Source: Chalara sp. BL73 (Eukaryota; Ascomycota; Leotiomycetes; Helotiales). From it: DNA of 64,000 bases. The DNA is taken from contig CAKJVC010000160.1 in NCBI GenBank assembly GCA_918026815.1, positions 248,001-312,000 on the forward strand. Reading direction: 5' to 3'. Of the stretch, positions 35,147-46,341 are shown one piece after another. Positions within the stretch are counted from its first letter, which is position 1, and every line of letters begins with the position of its first letter. The notes under the pieces are model-generated. The model did no database searches, had not been told where the DNA came from, and was given only the letters and a program-made list of their open reading frames with translations. The translations under genes and the position numbers were made by a program.

Positions 35147-36266
35147 ATGGAGCCATCGCCGACGCGTCTGCGACAAATCGCGCTCGTCGCGAAGGACCTT
35201 GATAAGGCGCGATACCTCATTGTCCGTCAGCTCCTTCATACGCTTTGCTGTAGGCTAAGGCATGTAGACAAAAGTCATTGGCACAGAGGTTTTGTACGAA
35301 GACCCTCTTGTAGAACATTGGGGATTGAAGAATTTCCTAGGTATGCTCCCTGATACTGGTTCGTGGTTATCGAACTTTGCTGATTCGTCGAACCCTAGTT
35401 CCTATTGGAGGAGACATCATTGAGGTAGTATAAAATGGATAATGCCTTTTGGCGCCAGAGGCTTATTACGCATAGGTAGTCTCTCCATTCAAAGCTGACA
35501 CGACAGCGGGCCGACTACTTGAAAAACGTGGCGATGGAGGGTATATGATTATCATGCAGACTCTGGACGCATTGACGAGGAAAAAACACATCGAAGCCTC
35601 TAAACTGGGCAAGGTAGTCTTTGAGCATGCGACTCTGGATGGGGAAAGTATCTGCATTCAATACCATCCGAAAGGAGTGGCAGGTACCGTTCAGCAGAAA
35701 GAGAAGACACAAGTACAAATACTGACAGGCTGTGTGGAACAGGTGGTGTGATTCCCGAATTGGATTCGCACTCTACGACCGCATCGAATCCTGATCCGTT
35801 GGGAATGCCATTCTCCCCATGGCATGGATGTGGACCTAATTCAACATATGAGCAGTACTCTACGCTTATGAGAAGAAACAGTGATCTCCAGCTGCTAGGA
35901 GTTTCTCTACGACTCAAACAAGGGGCAAATGTATACGATGCGGCGAGACAATGGGAGCATACATTTGGAGTCCAGCAGGCTTCAAATGATGGTAGAACAA
36001 GTCGAAGCAGGGCCATACAATTTACGAATGCAAAAATATCCTTCGTTCCGCCAGAAACACCAGACGATTTGGAAGGAATAATTGAGATCATAATCGGTGT
36101 TAGCGGGGTGGCTAGAATTAAAGAAATAGCATGGAGAGCATCATTTGAGGGCATGCAAGTGCACGAAAATTTAGACTCTATAACAGTCCATATGCTAGGT
36201 GTTAGGTGGAAGTTTATTCGTCTAGGGACGCCGAGTGGTGCATCGATCGTTAAATCCCGATTATAG
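35147..36266 (+). CDS. Glyoxalase-like (VOC) family protein
   Basis: This five-exon model (35147-35221, 35268-35340, 35399-35424, 35476-35683, 35743-36266) gives 301 residues. It starts MEPSPTRLRQIALVAKDLDKARYL and continues, after splicing, with IGTEVLYEDPLVEHWGLKNFL, VPIGGDIIEVVSPF, and GRLLEKRGDGGYMIIMQTLDA. That series is the typical glyoxalase-like N-terminal domain of filamentous fungi. The second half (VIPELDSHS.., SPWHGCGP, AARQWEHTFGV) forms the second VOC unit. The first intron uses a GTCCGT donor. Members bind a metal and act on small thiol adducts or aromatic compounds; the substrate here is unknown. It shares an upstream region with the divergent enoyl-CoA hydratase gene. Confidence 0.82.
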
Positions 36267-37686
36267 GAGCCAAGTCTCTCCACAAGGCATATCCCAAGAC
36301 CAATTCATCCGGTTCAATAGATTTAGGACCTTTGCATGCAAAAATGCGTGGACTAATGCTGAGCTCATGATTCGTTGTCTACTATTTTCTGTTGTGTTAA
36401 TGTGCAGAATGTGCCAATTCTCGGCGGATTGTTGCCCTTTGGTCTGACAAAGTCTTTCGCCGACTTATAAGAATGCCACAGTAATTATGATGATCAACTT
36501 TCATCATGCATGCCTTTCTTCGAAGAAGGGACCAGGATGCTAATACTGGGGACATCAACCGAACTATGCGGTTTTTATCATATGACCGTTCAATTTAGCT
36601 TAATGGCAATATTATTCTGTCCTGCTTAGTTACATCGCGTAAGTAGTTGTGAGGTACGCTCGAAAGTTTTGCTTTTCTTTACTCTCCGATGTGAGAAGGT
36701 GTTTTGACCAGGAATCGTGTTTCTGATACTGGATGTCTTTTCATTCGCCTCGCAGCTCATCAGAGATGCACACACAGTGATGTTTTTCAAGCTCATGATG
36801 GCCTTAGAATACCAGTTCGAAGTTCAACCCGAATCCCAAGGTGCTGATCCTGGGGATCGCAAAGAAGGCTAGAAATGGCTTTCATGAACTTGCCAAACGA
36901 GATCAGACATTAAATTCTATGCAGAGCTTATTGTCAGGAGAAGCGAAGGGATGGATATAAAAAGCTGCCTGCCAGCTTGGTTCGTCGGAATCTCCTGTGA
37001 TCAAACGAAAGTCATCACTGGTAATTTGTAGGTATGGGATTGTATGCAAAAACGTGGTCAGCGCATGTTGAGGAATCCTTTAGAGTACAAGTCGAAACTA
37101 GACACAGTTATGACTACAAAGAAGTGGACGAGGAGCCACAAAAGGATGGTGGAGGCAAAGATATATATATTTATTATATATATTTTTTTAAAGAATAATA
37201 TTGTAGTATCGGGAAGGTAGCTCTTGATGGCTGCATCCACCTACTAATTACGTGAAAGATAAGCATTGGCGCTAAGAAAGACTATGGTCCGTGCTGAGCT
37301 AGTTGACAGACATTTTCCTAATTATAACCTAGTTGCTCTCTCTTTTCCTCAAGCTTTCATTTAGGTACAAAAGCTTTCGCATCTTTCGCATCATCTTGAA
37401 AGCTCGACTCATTCATGGAAATCTCAATTCAAGGGCCATTGCAGAGATTTACCTACTCCCTTTCTGTGACTCGTTAAAATTAATATGCCAAGCACCTCAT
37501 CAGATATTGAGGCTTCGACACAGCTGTGTCATCATTTATTGTCTGATAGCCGCTGCGCGTTCATTGCTTCTTTCTCATATCATTAATATGTCCACTAAGG
37601 CACGAGATCGGATCAGATATGGAATATACCGAACATTGATATTAGTATTAGGTTATTAACTGCTGGCGTTACAAGCTGGCCTGATA
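36267..37686. other. AT-rich gene-free stretch with AT microsatellite
   Basis: I see no supported gene. Bases about 37159-37200 are a run of TATATA/TATTTATTATATATATTTTTTT. Open frames near 37058-37240 and 37333-37659 arise from the AT-rich composition. The shift to AT-rich, gene-poor sequence begins here. Confidence 0.45.
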
Positions 37687-39422
37687 TTAGTACTTAGGGG
37701 CTTTTGTCCTCCAACCCGCCGCCCCACGACCATCACTCCATGACCTTGCCTGGCCTTCCATCTTGATCTCCCACAATCCCGTATTCGTGGCACACCTCTC
37801 TAGCACGGAGCATGCTCTCTGCTTATCTTCTACTCGTTGCGACGTGAAGCTCAGACACCGCAGTAGCCAAATAAATCTGGGATATGATGGATTGACATTC
37901 AGATCATGCCCAGCGAAAAGACTTTCTACCAAGTTCAAGGTCTCTGAAAAGTGAACCTCCAGCTCATTCTCATACACTAAGTGGAGGCAGGATAAGATAT
38001 GTAGGCAAAGCATCTTCGCGCACCGATGATGCGCCACTGCCATTCCCATTGTTGTAATGTCACGTTCAGTCTCGGGGAATTTACCAAAATCTTTAGTGAG
38101 AAATATGTTAGGATCGCCATTATCCGTCGATTCCAGAAAGTTTTGCCATAAATGGTCAAGCTGAAGCAAGAAAGCTTGAGTTTCAACCTCGATGGAGGCC
38201 CTCTCGTCTATCAAGAGCTGCGGAATTGATTCTTGCGGGAGGTTGTCTAGTCGTTGGAGGATGCTTGGAATCTGCAGGAGGAGGTCTCTTACTTTCGCGC
38301 TTGTAGTGATGGGCTGGTGGCAGTAGGGGACTGTACGCCATGGCTCTTTGCTGAAGATCGATGGTATTCGTCTTGCGATTGAAATGTGCATCTGAAAATA
38401 GTCAGTCATCTTGCGTCAAATGAAGGATTAATCTACCACTTACTAGATGCGTTTTCAGAGTATCTAACATTTGAAAGAATATCAGCTCTCCACATGATGC
38501 TGGACCTCTGACATTCATCAAACGTTCTGCGGCAAAAATATGCTGGCAATAAGCTTCCCAGGATTGACTACACGTTGCTTCGAATTGGGCAAGCATGATG
38601 GGGACACATATTTCTTCGGCAGTAGGATAATATTGATTTGAACCTTGTAAGTCTTGTCTTTGGTCTTGCAGAGCTTCTCCGTAGTATTTGTAGCTCTCAA
38701 TTGTGAGTGATCTATTATTTTGAAGGTTGCCATGATAGGCTAGTGCCACGGCAAGGGTTGCTTTGCCCAGAGTTGTGGTTTGCAGAAAGATGCTCGGCAT
38801 GGAGAGGAGCCAAGTAGCTTCTCCCTGATATTTAATATTTTGAAGCACAGTCGAAATGTACTGTTCTATATAGACATTGTGGTTCGGCACGGTGGGAGGA
38901 ATGATGGGCGAACTTGAAAAGCGGTTTGGCGAGAGCGAGATGGGAGATCTTGAGGACTCTCTTGAATTTCGATATTGTGACGTTGGAGATCTTGATATTG
39001 AGCGTTTATTCGACCATGGAACAAGCACTGCATCTAGTTCATGTGGCTCATTGTCTTCTCCGCTCGACAAGGTTGATGATCGCCTTGTTGAAGCATGCAA
39101 TAGAGTAAGTGATTTCTCAGCGCTTTCGTTTCGTTCATACACAATTTTGTTGGACTTGCTTGAGTCGGCATCATTTTTGGCTTCTAGAAATACCATTCCA
39201 GATACTGCACCAGAGCATTTCCTCCTGGCTTTGATACATGGCGTGCATTCAGGGATCTTTCCATCGCACTGAGTGATAAAAGTTCGTCAGCTATATGTCA
39301 CTTTGTCTGAGTCCACAATTGCTACAGCAAACATTTCAGGTTTAAGATATTCTTACCTTGATCTTCCTCTGTTTACATATGTCACAACCTCGACTTCTGC
39401 CTTCACTCTTTGGACGAACCAT
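37687..39422 (-). CDS. Zn2Cys6 fungal transcription factor
   Basis: There are three exons (39422-39357, 39268-38444, 38391-37687), 531 residues. The binuclear zinc cluster is split by intron 1: CDICKQRKIK joins CDGKIPECTPCIKARRKC, giving C-X2-C-X6-C-X6-C-X2-C-X6-C near the N-terminus (residues about 13-40). A Ser-rich linker (SRSPTSQYRNSRESSRSPIS) follows. The rest is an alpha-helical regulatory region of the fungal-specific type, with ...PTAEEICVPIMLAQFEATCSQSWEAYCQHIFAAERLM... in the middle. No target is visible. Its neighbours are not an obvious cluster, so local regulation cannot be claimed. Start and phases are well supported by the zinc motif. Confidence 0.92.
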
Positions 39423-40600
39423 ATTTACTGGTGAAGTCACTTGAAAGCTTTTTCAGCTCAAACCTCATTCGGCATTTTGTATCTATATACTTCGATCTAT
39501 AAGTTTACATTTTGTAATTCATAAAATGCCGCACCATCCTGACGGCACAACAAAGAGCATCGTGGCTGTAATCAAAGTCAATACTTGGTAAGCTTGCGTC
39601 AATGATACGACTTAGCCAAAGATTTCAAGAGATCCCCAACGACGTCTGCGCTTGAAACACGCCTGTTTGTGGCTTCCTGGGCCTTGGGGGAGCTTGTTGG
39701 AGCTTGCTTGTATCAAGCACACATCCTTCAGCCTTCTTACCTTCTTCTTCAGTCCTGTTCCTGACCTTGGTGGGGACATGCTAGATGAGAAAGGAGGCTT
39801 GGACAACATCTAAGAGAGCCTCGCCTCGTAAATCGAAAGGGGATGGGCATGAAGAAAGTGAGGAGAAGGCCCAATCAGGGCTTTCCCCTGTTCACATCTC
39901 GTTGTACCCAGCTGATCACACTGTACCGAACTCAGCCCCATTATCTGAACATCGTTTCGGTCGTTGTGTAAACAATGCAGCACCAATCCGGTGGTGACCT
40001 GACACGGTATCACGCGTCTTAGCCATCTCGTGTTGGCTTGAGTTTATGAGATATTGTATACGTGTACCCACCCGGCTGCAAAAAGTAATTAGCCTGTGAC
40101 ATGTATCGGGTGATTGCATATAAAAGTGCTCTACTGTACGTGCAATTAGAGGGATCTAGTGGAGGTTTGGACCCGGTGTTGAGGCTGTGTCAACCTGGCA
40201 GGCTGTGTAGTAGGCCCATCTGATTGGTCATTAGAGAAATCACTCCCGTTCGGGGTGTGGGATAAGCTATGCCAAGCAGAAATAAGTCGTCCATTGTTAT
40301 TTACATTTTTCTGGAGAATGTTTCGACCTCATGTTTAGTTGTTACCACTGCGGAGATATTTTGACCAGGGTCTGGATGCACATCCTAAGCTGCGGCTACC
40401 TAGCTCCCGCATCACCAATTCAAGGCAGCAATATATGAATCCTACACTCGTTATTGATAATGAAAAGTAAATAATCGATGGATCTCACCGCTTTCATAGC
40501 TTACTGGTGATGAAGGAAAATATCCTTTATTCGGTTACTTTGGGCTGGCACTTAATTTCCAATCTTGAGGCTGTGCTAAGCGTAGCGGGTATATTTACCG
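39423..40600. other. Gene-free stretch
   Basis: I see no supported gene. Minus-strand and plus-strand open frames at 39612-40119 are short and lack domains. Part of this stretch may be old repeat sequence next to the retroelement relic at 40639. Confidence 0.35.
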
Positions 40601-40638
40601 GCTATCGGCTATGAGCCGGAATGCAACATTCATCCCCA

Positions 40639-40941
40639 TCATGTGGGGAACGCCTTACCAAAATAATATGCAGAGATTTCGGCTCGGCTACAAAACACAA
40701 CCTCCCGAGCCGATTCTTGCGTTTCCTTTTCATCTTGCAGCCGGTAATCTACCTTGCCCACTTTTGATACTATCCTCCATGGACCGGAATAATACTTTGC
40801 ATATCCAGAAGTACAGTATGCCTTTCCATTGCCAAGAAATAACTCTCGCGCAATGAGGTTGTTCCTCGGAGGCCGATGAAATGGTGGAGGAGAGCCCCAC
40901 CTTTCAACCGTCGATGCTGCACCACGAGATAGAAGTGCCAT
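40639..40941 (-). mobile_element. Probable Ty3/Gypsy pol (integrase C-terminal) relic
   Basis: A minus-strand frame contains the segment AKYYSGPWRIVSKVGKVDYRL preceded by PPRNNLIAREL. This closely resembles the KYxGPYRIxxxVxxVxYxLxLP signature at the end of Ty3/Gypsy integrase. The frame has no protease, reverse transcriptase or RNase H around it, and I cannot define LTRs. It is therefore a fragment of a decayed retrotransposon. It sits in AT-rich, gene-poor sequence. Confidence 0.4.
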
Positions 40942-42216
40942 TAACTACCCTGCTTGTGCTAACTTTCCGAACGTGAGAGAAGTGCATTCAGCTCTTCCGC
41001 GGTCGAAGAATATCATATGTGCGATACGAGGCTTTCTAGAAGCATGGGAGCGGCGTAGTGTGCAACCTTACCCTAGCGTAAATTCTTGCATAATGGCGCA
41101 AACCAGGCACTCCTACAACGCATATTGCTCTTGGAAGTGCAACTTGCTGCCTAAGGGAACTACGTCAGTCGAAAAATATGAACAAAAACATGAACCTTAT
41201 ATTCTTCAGCCTCAGGCACAAGTATCTGAGGATGAGAAGAAGTGCTTAATATCGCTGATGTGGTTGGATTTTGGGGCTTCGGGCGAGGTAGCTTATGTGG
41301 CGCTGAGTTTTGAGTTCTCACTGGCTATGAATCTACAACGGCTTGTTACGACGAAGGTGTGTAATAAGCCGTCGGCGTCGACTGTTGGCCAACATCAGAT
41401 TAGACAAACGAGTAAATGAGTTTCTACACGATTCGTTGCTTATGGGTCGGTGAAGTGATATAAGCTGCACATGGGAGACATAGCGAAAATTTTGGGGTTT
41501 GCGTTGCGTGTAATATGCGAATTATAGGTTAATCTTCGGATGGTGGACTCCAGTTCCTTTTTGGTTTAATATACAAACAACAGCATGCCAAGCGGTTCAG
41601 ACAGGACAATCCAAGTCCTCATAATCAATACGGTACATTAAAATTCTAGATGACCTATACCATAAGGACAACAATGCCCAAGTTGACAAAGAGATATGAC
41701 TCTATATCTCCGGGAAACTTCTTCATGAAGACACTGCAGTAATTTCAGCTGAAAGCGAATCTCTGTTGGCTCATAAAATTGAGTGATGACTCTCTCGGTA
41801 TTATATAACCTTCGATTGCCATCAAATTCTGATACGTGACTCACGATCAGAATTACAATTAACCCTTGTGTCGCTTTAGGGTTGCATCTGGAGGCTCATT
41901 CGGAACAGCGACATTGTACCAGGGCTAAATTAGGGGGATAATTTTTGTTGGACGGTGTGCTTCCTCGAGCGAGTGATGGTGGCCTCACTTGAACGTCTGT
42001 ATAGTAGTTTCAGACAGAGAAAATCGATGCTTCTATACTACTTGAGATTGGCAATACTGTTTAGGATGATGGCCTCATGGCCTGAGCCCTTGTTGTCACT
42101 ATCTCCAACCTTCCAGGCTTCCCGCCTATCATCAAACATCACACTCGGAGACCACTTATATACCTCAAATCTCTAGCATATTATACCCAGGCGACAGGAA
42201 CTAAGCTGACAGGCCG
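40942..42216. other. Gene-free stretch
   Basis: An unsupported 148-codon plus-strand frame at 40973-41419 and other short frames are present. No domain is recognised. It may be continued degraded repeat. Confidence 0.35.
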
Positions 42217-42894
42217 ATGAGTAGCTTGGCGTCAGACATCAAGCTGACGCTCAAAACGCTGGAAGATTGGCGCCGAGCATCGCCACCACCCACGCCTTAC
42301 AAGCCCGACGACCTTGATATGCATTTCAACAAGGCTGTGCAGCTACTATCGCAACCTTTTCCTTTCGGGTACTAACACCAGCGGGCCAGGGAATTACCTC
42401 TGTTATAGGCATTTGGTCAGGTTTGTTAAAACTTCATGTGGTTTCATCAACAACGCTCATTTGGGTATTTGTTCACCACTGTGCATTCGATCTTTGTAGC
42501 TGAAGTTGCCATTTGGTATGCAAATTCTTCCTGCTTTGTTACATGTGCTAAACCTGTCAGCTGTTGTCTATTCCTTGTGCCATCGCACTGGATATTCACA
42601 GTCTCAAATTATCTGTGAGCATGTTCATCCGCTCTATTCATCATAACTGAACGTATAATGGTGGTGAAAAACTACCGCAATGCCCTCAAGAACGTCGTTA
42701 GTGTGACCATAAAGTTCCTGGCGCAAGCGCCGGGACCATCTGCTTCTCAAGTCTCAGCCCTTGATTCGTCAGCACAGTTATCAAAAAAAGACACCTCAAT
42801 GAAGCCATTCACTCCTAATTTTGGCTCCCAAATTTATCGAGAGCTACATCTAGAGAAGAACTACTTATCCGAACCCGGCGGGGGTTCTAGTTAG
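42217..42894 (+). other. Possible gene fragment, unknown
   Basis: An ATG at 42217 begins a protein-like segment, MSSLASDIKLTLKTLEDWRR..SPPPTPYKPDDLDMHFNKAVQLL, that stops after 52 codons. Bases 42658-42894 carry a second one, NYRNALKNVVSVTIKFLAQ...GSQIYRELHLEKNYL. They could be first and last exons of one gene with unclear splicing between, or remnants. I do not recognise the family. Confidence 0.3.
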
Positions 42895-43926
42895 GGAAAA
42901 CTCCACAAATGCGGTGGGATGTATTAGGTAAGATCGGAATCTAAGGCGAGTGAGGCGAGGATGGAGAAAGGTGTGATGACCTGGATGCGGAGTGGATGTT
43001 GAGTTTGTGCGACAGAGATGGATTAAGTCTGTCTTTGATCAATAAGATGATGAGGTTTGAGCCAAGTATTGGGGGGCTTCATTTTTAAGTATTATCTGTA
43101 TCCTGACATCCCAGATTGGTTAAGAGCGAAGATCTTTTTATTTCACTTTTTGTTGTTCAACGTATTTAGCTTCTTCAGCAAAAGAGAGAAGCCTGAGGGG
43201 AACAGTGTGAAGTCGGGGCACGAAAAATTGTAAATCAGTAAATCGGTAGAGCATACAAGGATAAACCACTCCTCTTCGAGAATTATTAAGGAAAACCTCC
43301 AATCTAAGTTACTAAGATCTCTTATTATTGGCCTCGCAAGACATATTGTACAGATCCAACTGCTAGCTTTGGTTATGCCAAGATTGGAAAGACGGTCTTT
43401 GTTGACTGCTATTCCAGCGTGTCTGTAAAGGTAAGATTTTGTAATTCTTCAATAAGACTGAATTGGTCCAAAGCCTGTATGTAGCAAATATAATAATCAT
43501 TCTTTAAGGACTCGGAAAGCTACTGATCAAGCTTTTTAGGCAGCTTTAAAAGCTGCTTTGATAGAAAATAAAATGGTTATTTAGAGGGGCAGGATGTCGG
43601 AAGTAAGAACAGCAATGGATACAATGTCGAACTTGCGAGATTGAAAGCGACACACAGTGGATGGTCCTGTTGGGATGTCTTGGCAAATTTCGCTGAAGTG
43701 GGTTCTCGCTAGAGGTCCAGTCATGATTAAAATAATTTAAAAAATTGTTGACACAATCGATAGTCATTAAACGGAAGCTAGTCTGGATCGAGGCTTCTTG
43801 TATCTCGCTAAACTACACACTTGAATATTAAGACCAACACTAACAAACTCTTAAGTCAAAAGAAAATTCTGCAAAAGGTGATGAGTACATCTGAGCATTG
43901 CTCAGGGTCGTGAACTCAAGAGATGA
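42895..43926. other. AT-rich gene-free stretch
   Basis: I see no gene. A 73-codon minus frame at 43546-43767 is not supported. Confidence 0.4.
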
Positions 43927-44012
43927 CTCTCTGACGGGGAGTCGAACCCCGATCTCCCGCGCATTGCCATGCAGATGACAAGCGGAAATCATGACCGTTA
44001 GACCATCAAAGA
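43927..44012 (-). tRNA. trnD(GTC): tRNA-Asp (anticodon GTC) with 14-nt intron
   Basis: The minus strand folds as a tRNA. The acceptor stem TCTTTGA pairs with TCAGAGA (one G-U). Box A is TGGTCTAACGG. The anticodon stem is TCCGC/GCGGG and the loop is TT-GTC-A. A 14-nt intron (TCTGCATGGCAATG) sits at the canonical position after base 37. The variable loop is AGAT. The T arm is CGGGG-TTCGACT-CCCCG and box B is GGTTCGACTCC. The discriminator is G. The mature length is 72 nt, matching tRNA-Asp. The D stem has one T-T mismatch. It is the only full tRNA gene that I find in the window. Confidence 0.92.
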
Positions 44013-44697
44013 TGAGAATTTGTGAGAGCTTTGTATATTATTTATTATATAATAACTCGTACAAAATTTACGGTTTTAACGTGCCTCGATTCCACTGTAC
44101 CCGAAGAACTGTTTATCAAAGTCCGTTTCATGAATCAGTTTACCTATAGCAATTTAAACAATTGCTTTTCTGGTTATTTGTGTATAAACTGTTGTCAGGT
44201 TTGGTTTCTTGTAAACAGAAATAAGTTCTCCAAATCAGTTTTCACATAAATACTGCCTTCTCCACTGTTCACCGCCTGTCGCTTTTAATAATACTATAAC
44301 TTTTCAGAACTTATGTTTTTCACTGTTAAACATATGTTGCCCACCAAAGTCATTCCAGCGCCATGAACCACAATCTCCGCCTCCCATCCACCTACAACAA
44401 CGTTGGGACCACTCTTTGCCTAGCATTATTTTTGGCTTCCTGTCCCATTCTCGAGGGAGCCGTGCGAGAAGCTCTGACACGGCTTGGTATAAATAATACA
44501 ATTTTGGAAACCCACCATTCTGTCAAAATGTCTTTTATATAGACCAGGCTCTGAATGATCAAACTTTGGTTTTATTCTCTTTGAAAAAAAGGAAGAAGAA
44601 AAAAGGGAACGAAAGTGTTGACTTAGTCAGCTAGAGCCACTATCGAACTACGTTGTCGCCGGATTCAGACTTTGCATAGATATCATATCGTGATTTT
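44013..44697. other. Gene-free stretch
   Basis: A minus frame at 44304-44501 (...ARLPREWDRKPKIMLGKEW...) is Trp/Gly-rich but has no recognised domain or clear start. No gene is called. Confidence 0.35.
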
Positions 44698-46341
44698 TTA
44701 TAAGGATGCATTATATATACGTTCTTCCAAGCCCTGAAAGTTCTCCACTCCCGAGTCCATGTCTTCAAGCCAGTTACATGTCCTACGTATCAAGAAAGGG
44801 TCCCCACAACTTGTGACTGCTAGATCAAAATCTCTCTGATCTTGACTCGACTCGAATATCTCAACCCACTTAGGCTCCAGAAGCCTCATGTTTTCTAGAA
44901 AGATGCGTCGCAGCTGAGTGAGCTCATAATCCTCTAAATGTTCCCAGTAAAGTTCGGCAACTTCTCCATTTTCGTCGCGTTGATATGCCCCTTTCATGGG
45001 CCGCAAGTCATGGCGTTTGCCTTGGAGGACAGGAGGAAACTGGCAAGCAATCCATAATGGCAGAACTGAGACACACTCCCAGTCCACCACACCAGTCAAA
45101 ACCCCTTTTTTGTCCACGAGTATGTTGTGGCGAGAGAGATCATCGTGGAATATCATGGTTGCCTCGGCCCCTTGGTCTTGGACGGGGAAGAACTCATTCA
45201 TGCGGTTTCGTAGTTTTGAAATAATGAGCATGGTTTTCTCTATTTCTTCTAGGTCTCCCTCAGCGGTGCTCCTATCCAAACTTGGGCTGCCTTCTTGATC
45301 CTCTAGCTGGCCCTGGATTTTGGCGGTGTCGTTATTTAATCCTGTAACATTAGAATTCTCAATCAAATCTGGAATTGATTTTTGATCTCCTTGATCTCCT
45401 TGTCGGTCTTCGTCTTGGAGATCGAGAGTGACGTAACCCTCATATTCCTCTTCGTCTCGGAGATCGAAAGGGCCGTAGTGCTTATATTCCTCTTCCTCAC
45501 TTTCATTGACCCCTTCTTCACTCTCATCATCATCTTCATCACTTTCATCTTCTGCAATACTCTTTTTATCTTCATCAGAATTTTTGAGCTTCTTAAGATG
45601 GATTAAGGACCTCTGACAGTTAATTTCAGCTAGAGCCAGCCGTGCAGATAGCCACTCTTTGCTAGAACGAAATGGTCCGCGGTCTACATCTCGATGAATA
45701 TGATCCTCCCAAAGGAAAGCTGCTGAAACAATTCGGCCAATCATAAGACGTTCCATATTGCCTTCTCGGTGAGGAAAGAGATTTCCGATCCCGTTCGTTC
45801 TTCGCTGAAAGGTCTGGGCACAGAACACCGCCAGGTCGTGGACAAGGTTTTTCTTAGCATCAAAATCAATATCGCGCCATACCTTTGCTAATGGCTTTCC
45901 ACGAATCTTCTCCATGACAATATATTCAAATCCTATGGGATTCCTGCGATCGGTGTCGTATGCTAGAACCTTTGGGACCGGAAGAAATGTCATCTTACGA
46001 ATCCACTCCAATGTCGCTACCTCGCTCGACGTCTTCCACTTAGGGTCAACTGGCAAAGTAACTCGTACCACTACTATATTTCTGTAGTTCTTGACAATAT
46101 AAAGCTTATTGAATGCACCCCGACCGAGAAATTTGATCGTACTGTGTAGAGAAACTGGCATGGTAGACTTAGCAACTTCTTGGATGGATTCCATGTTTAG
46201 ACGAATTGTCCATCGAGGTTCAGCGCCCCAGAGATCTCTAACCCACTTTAGACCATTGAAATCTGCGGCTGACTTTGAAATTCCAATTTCGACCATTTTG
46301 TATGGCCAAACGTTGAGAGCAGATAGAAAGTTTATCAACAC
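44698..46341 (-). CDS. APH-fold (aminoglycoside phosphotransferase-like) fungal kinase with acidic insert
   Basis: This is a single exon of 547 residues; an alternative start is Met16. The protein-kinase-like APH fold is shown by a glycine-rich loop at about 71-83 (FLGRGAFNKLYIV) and a hinge at FEYIVMEKIRGKPL. The catalytic loop HDDLSRHN places H399, D401 and N406, followed by the metal-binding D420 in GVVDWE. Between the lobes, about residues 265-375, lies a highly acidic low-complexity insert (ESDEDDDESEEGVNESEEEE) with an imperfect internal repeat: HYGPFDLRDEEEYEG and GYVTLDLQDED. Such proteins are a large fungal family that phosphorylates small molecules or has lost activity; all key residues are present here. 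The substrate is unknown. Confidence 0.85.
   Translation of the reverse strand: MLINFLSALNVWPYKMVEIGISKSAADFNGLKWVRDLWGAEPRWTIRLNMESIQEVAKSTMPVSLHSTIKFLGRGAFNKLYIVKNYRNIVVVRVTLPVDPKWKTSSEVATLEWIRKMTFLPVPKVLAYDTDRRNPIGFEYIVMEKIRGKPLAKVWRDIDFDAKKNLVHDLAVFCAQTFQRRTNGIGNLFPHREGNMERLMIGRIVSAAFLWEDHIHRDVDRGPFRSSKEWLSARLALAEINCQRSLIHLKKLKNSDEDKKSIAEDESDEDDDESEEGVNESEEEEYKHYGPFDLRDEEEYEGYVTLDLQDEDRQGDQGDQKSIPDLIENSNVTGLNNDTAKIQGQLEDQEGSPSLDRSTAEGDLEEIEKTMLIISKLRNRMNEFFPVQDQGAEATMIFHDDLSRHNILVDKKGVLTGVVDWECVSVLPLWIACQFPPVLQGKRHDLRPMKGAYQRDENGEVAELYWEHLEDYELTQLRRIFLENMRLLEPKWVEIFESSQDQRDFDLAVTSCGDPFLIRRTCNWLEDMDSGVENFQGLEERIYNASL

Noticed and set aside
35600..36283. 227-codon minus-strand open frame
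   Set aside because: It is antisense to the VOC gene, whose five exons reconstruct a known family.
37159..37200. AT-dinucleotide run as an origin or centromere signal
   Set aside because: It is a short microsatellite only; nothing else supports such a role.
38877..39272. 131-codon plus-strand open frame
   Set aside because: It is antisense to exon 2 of the Zn2Cys6 gene.
42217..42372. Complete small gene starting at 42217
   Set aside because: The frame stops after 52 codons and no convincing splice joins it to the segment at 42658, so only a fragment is reported.
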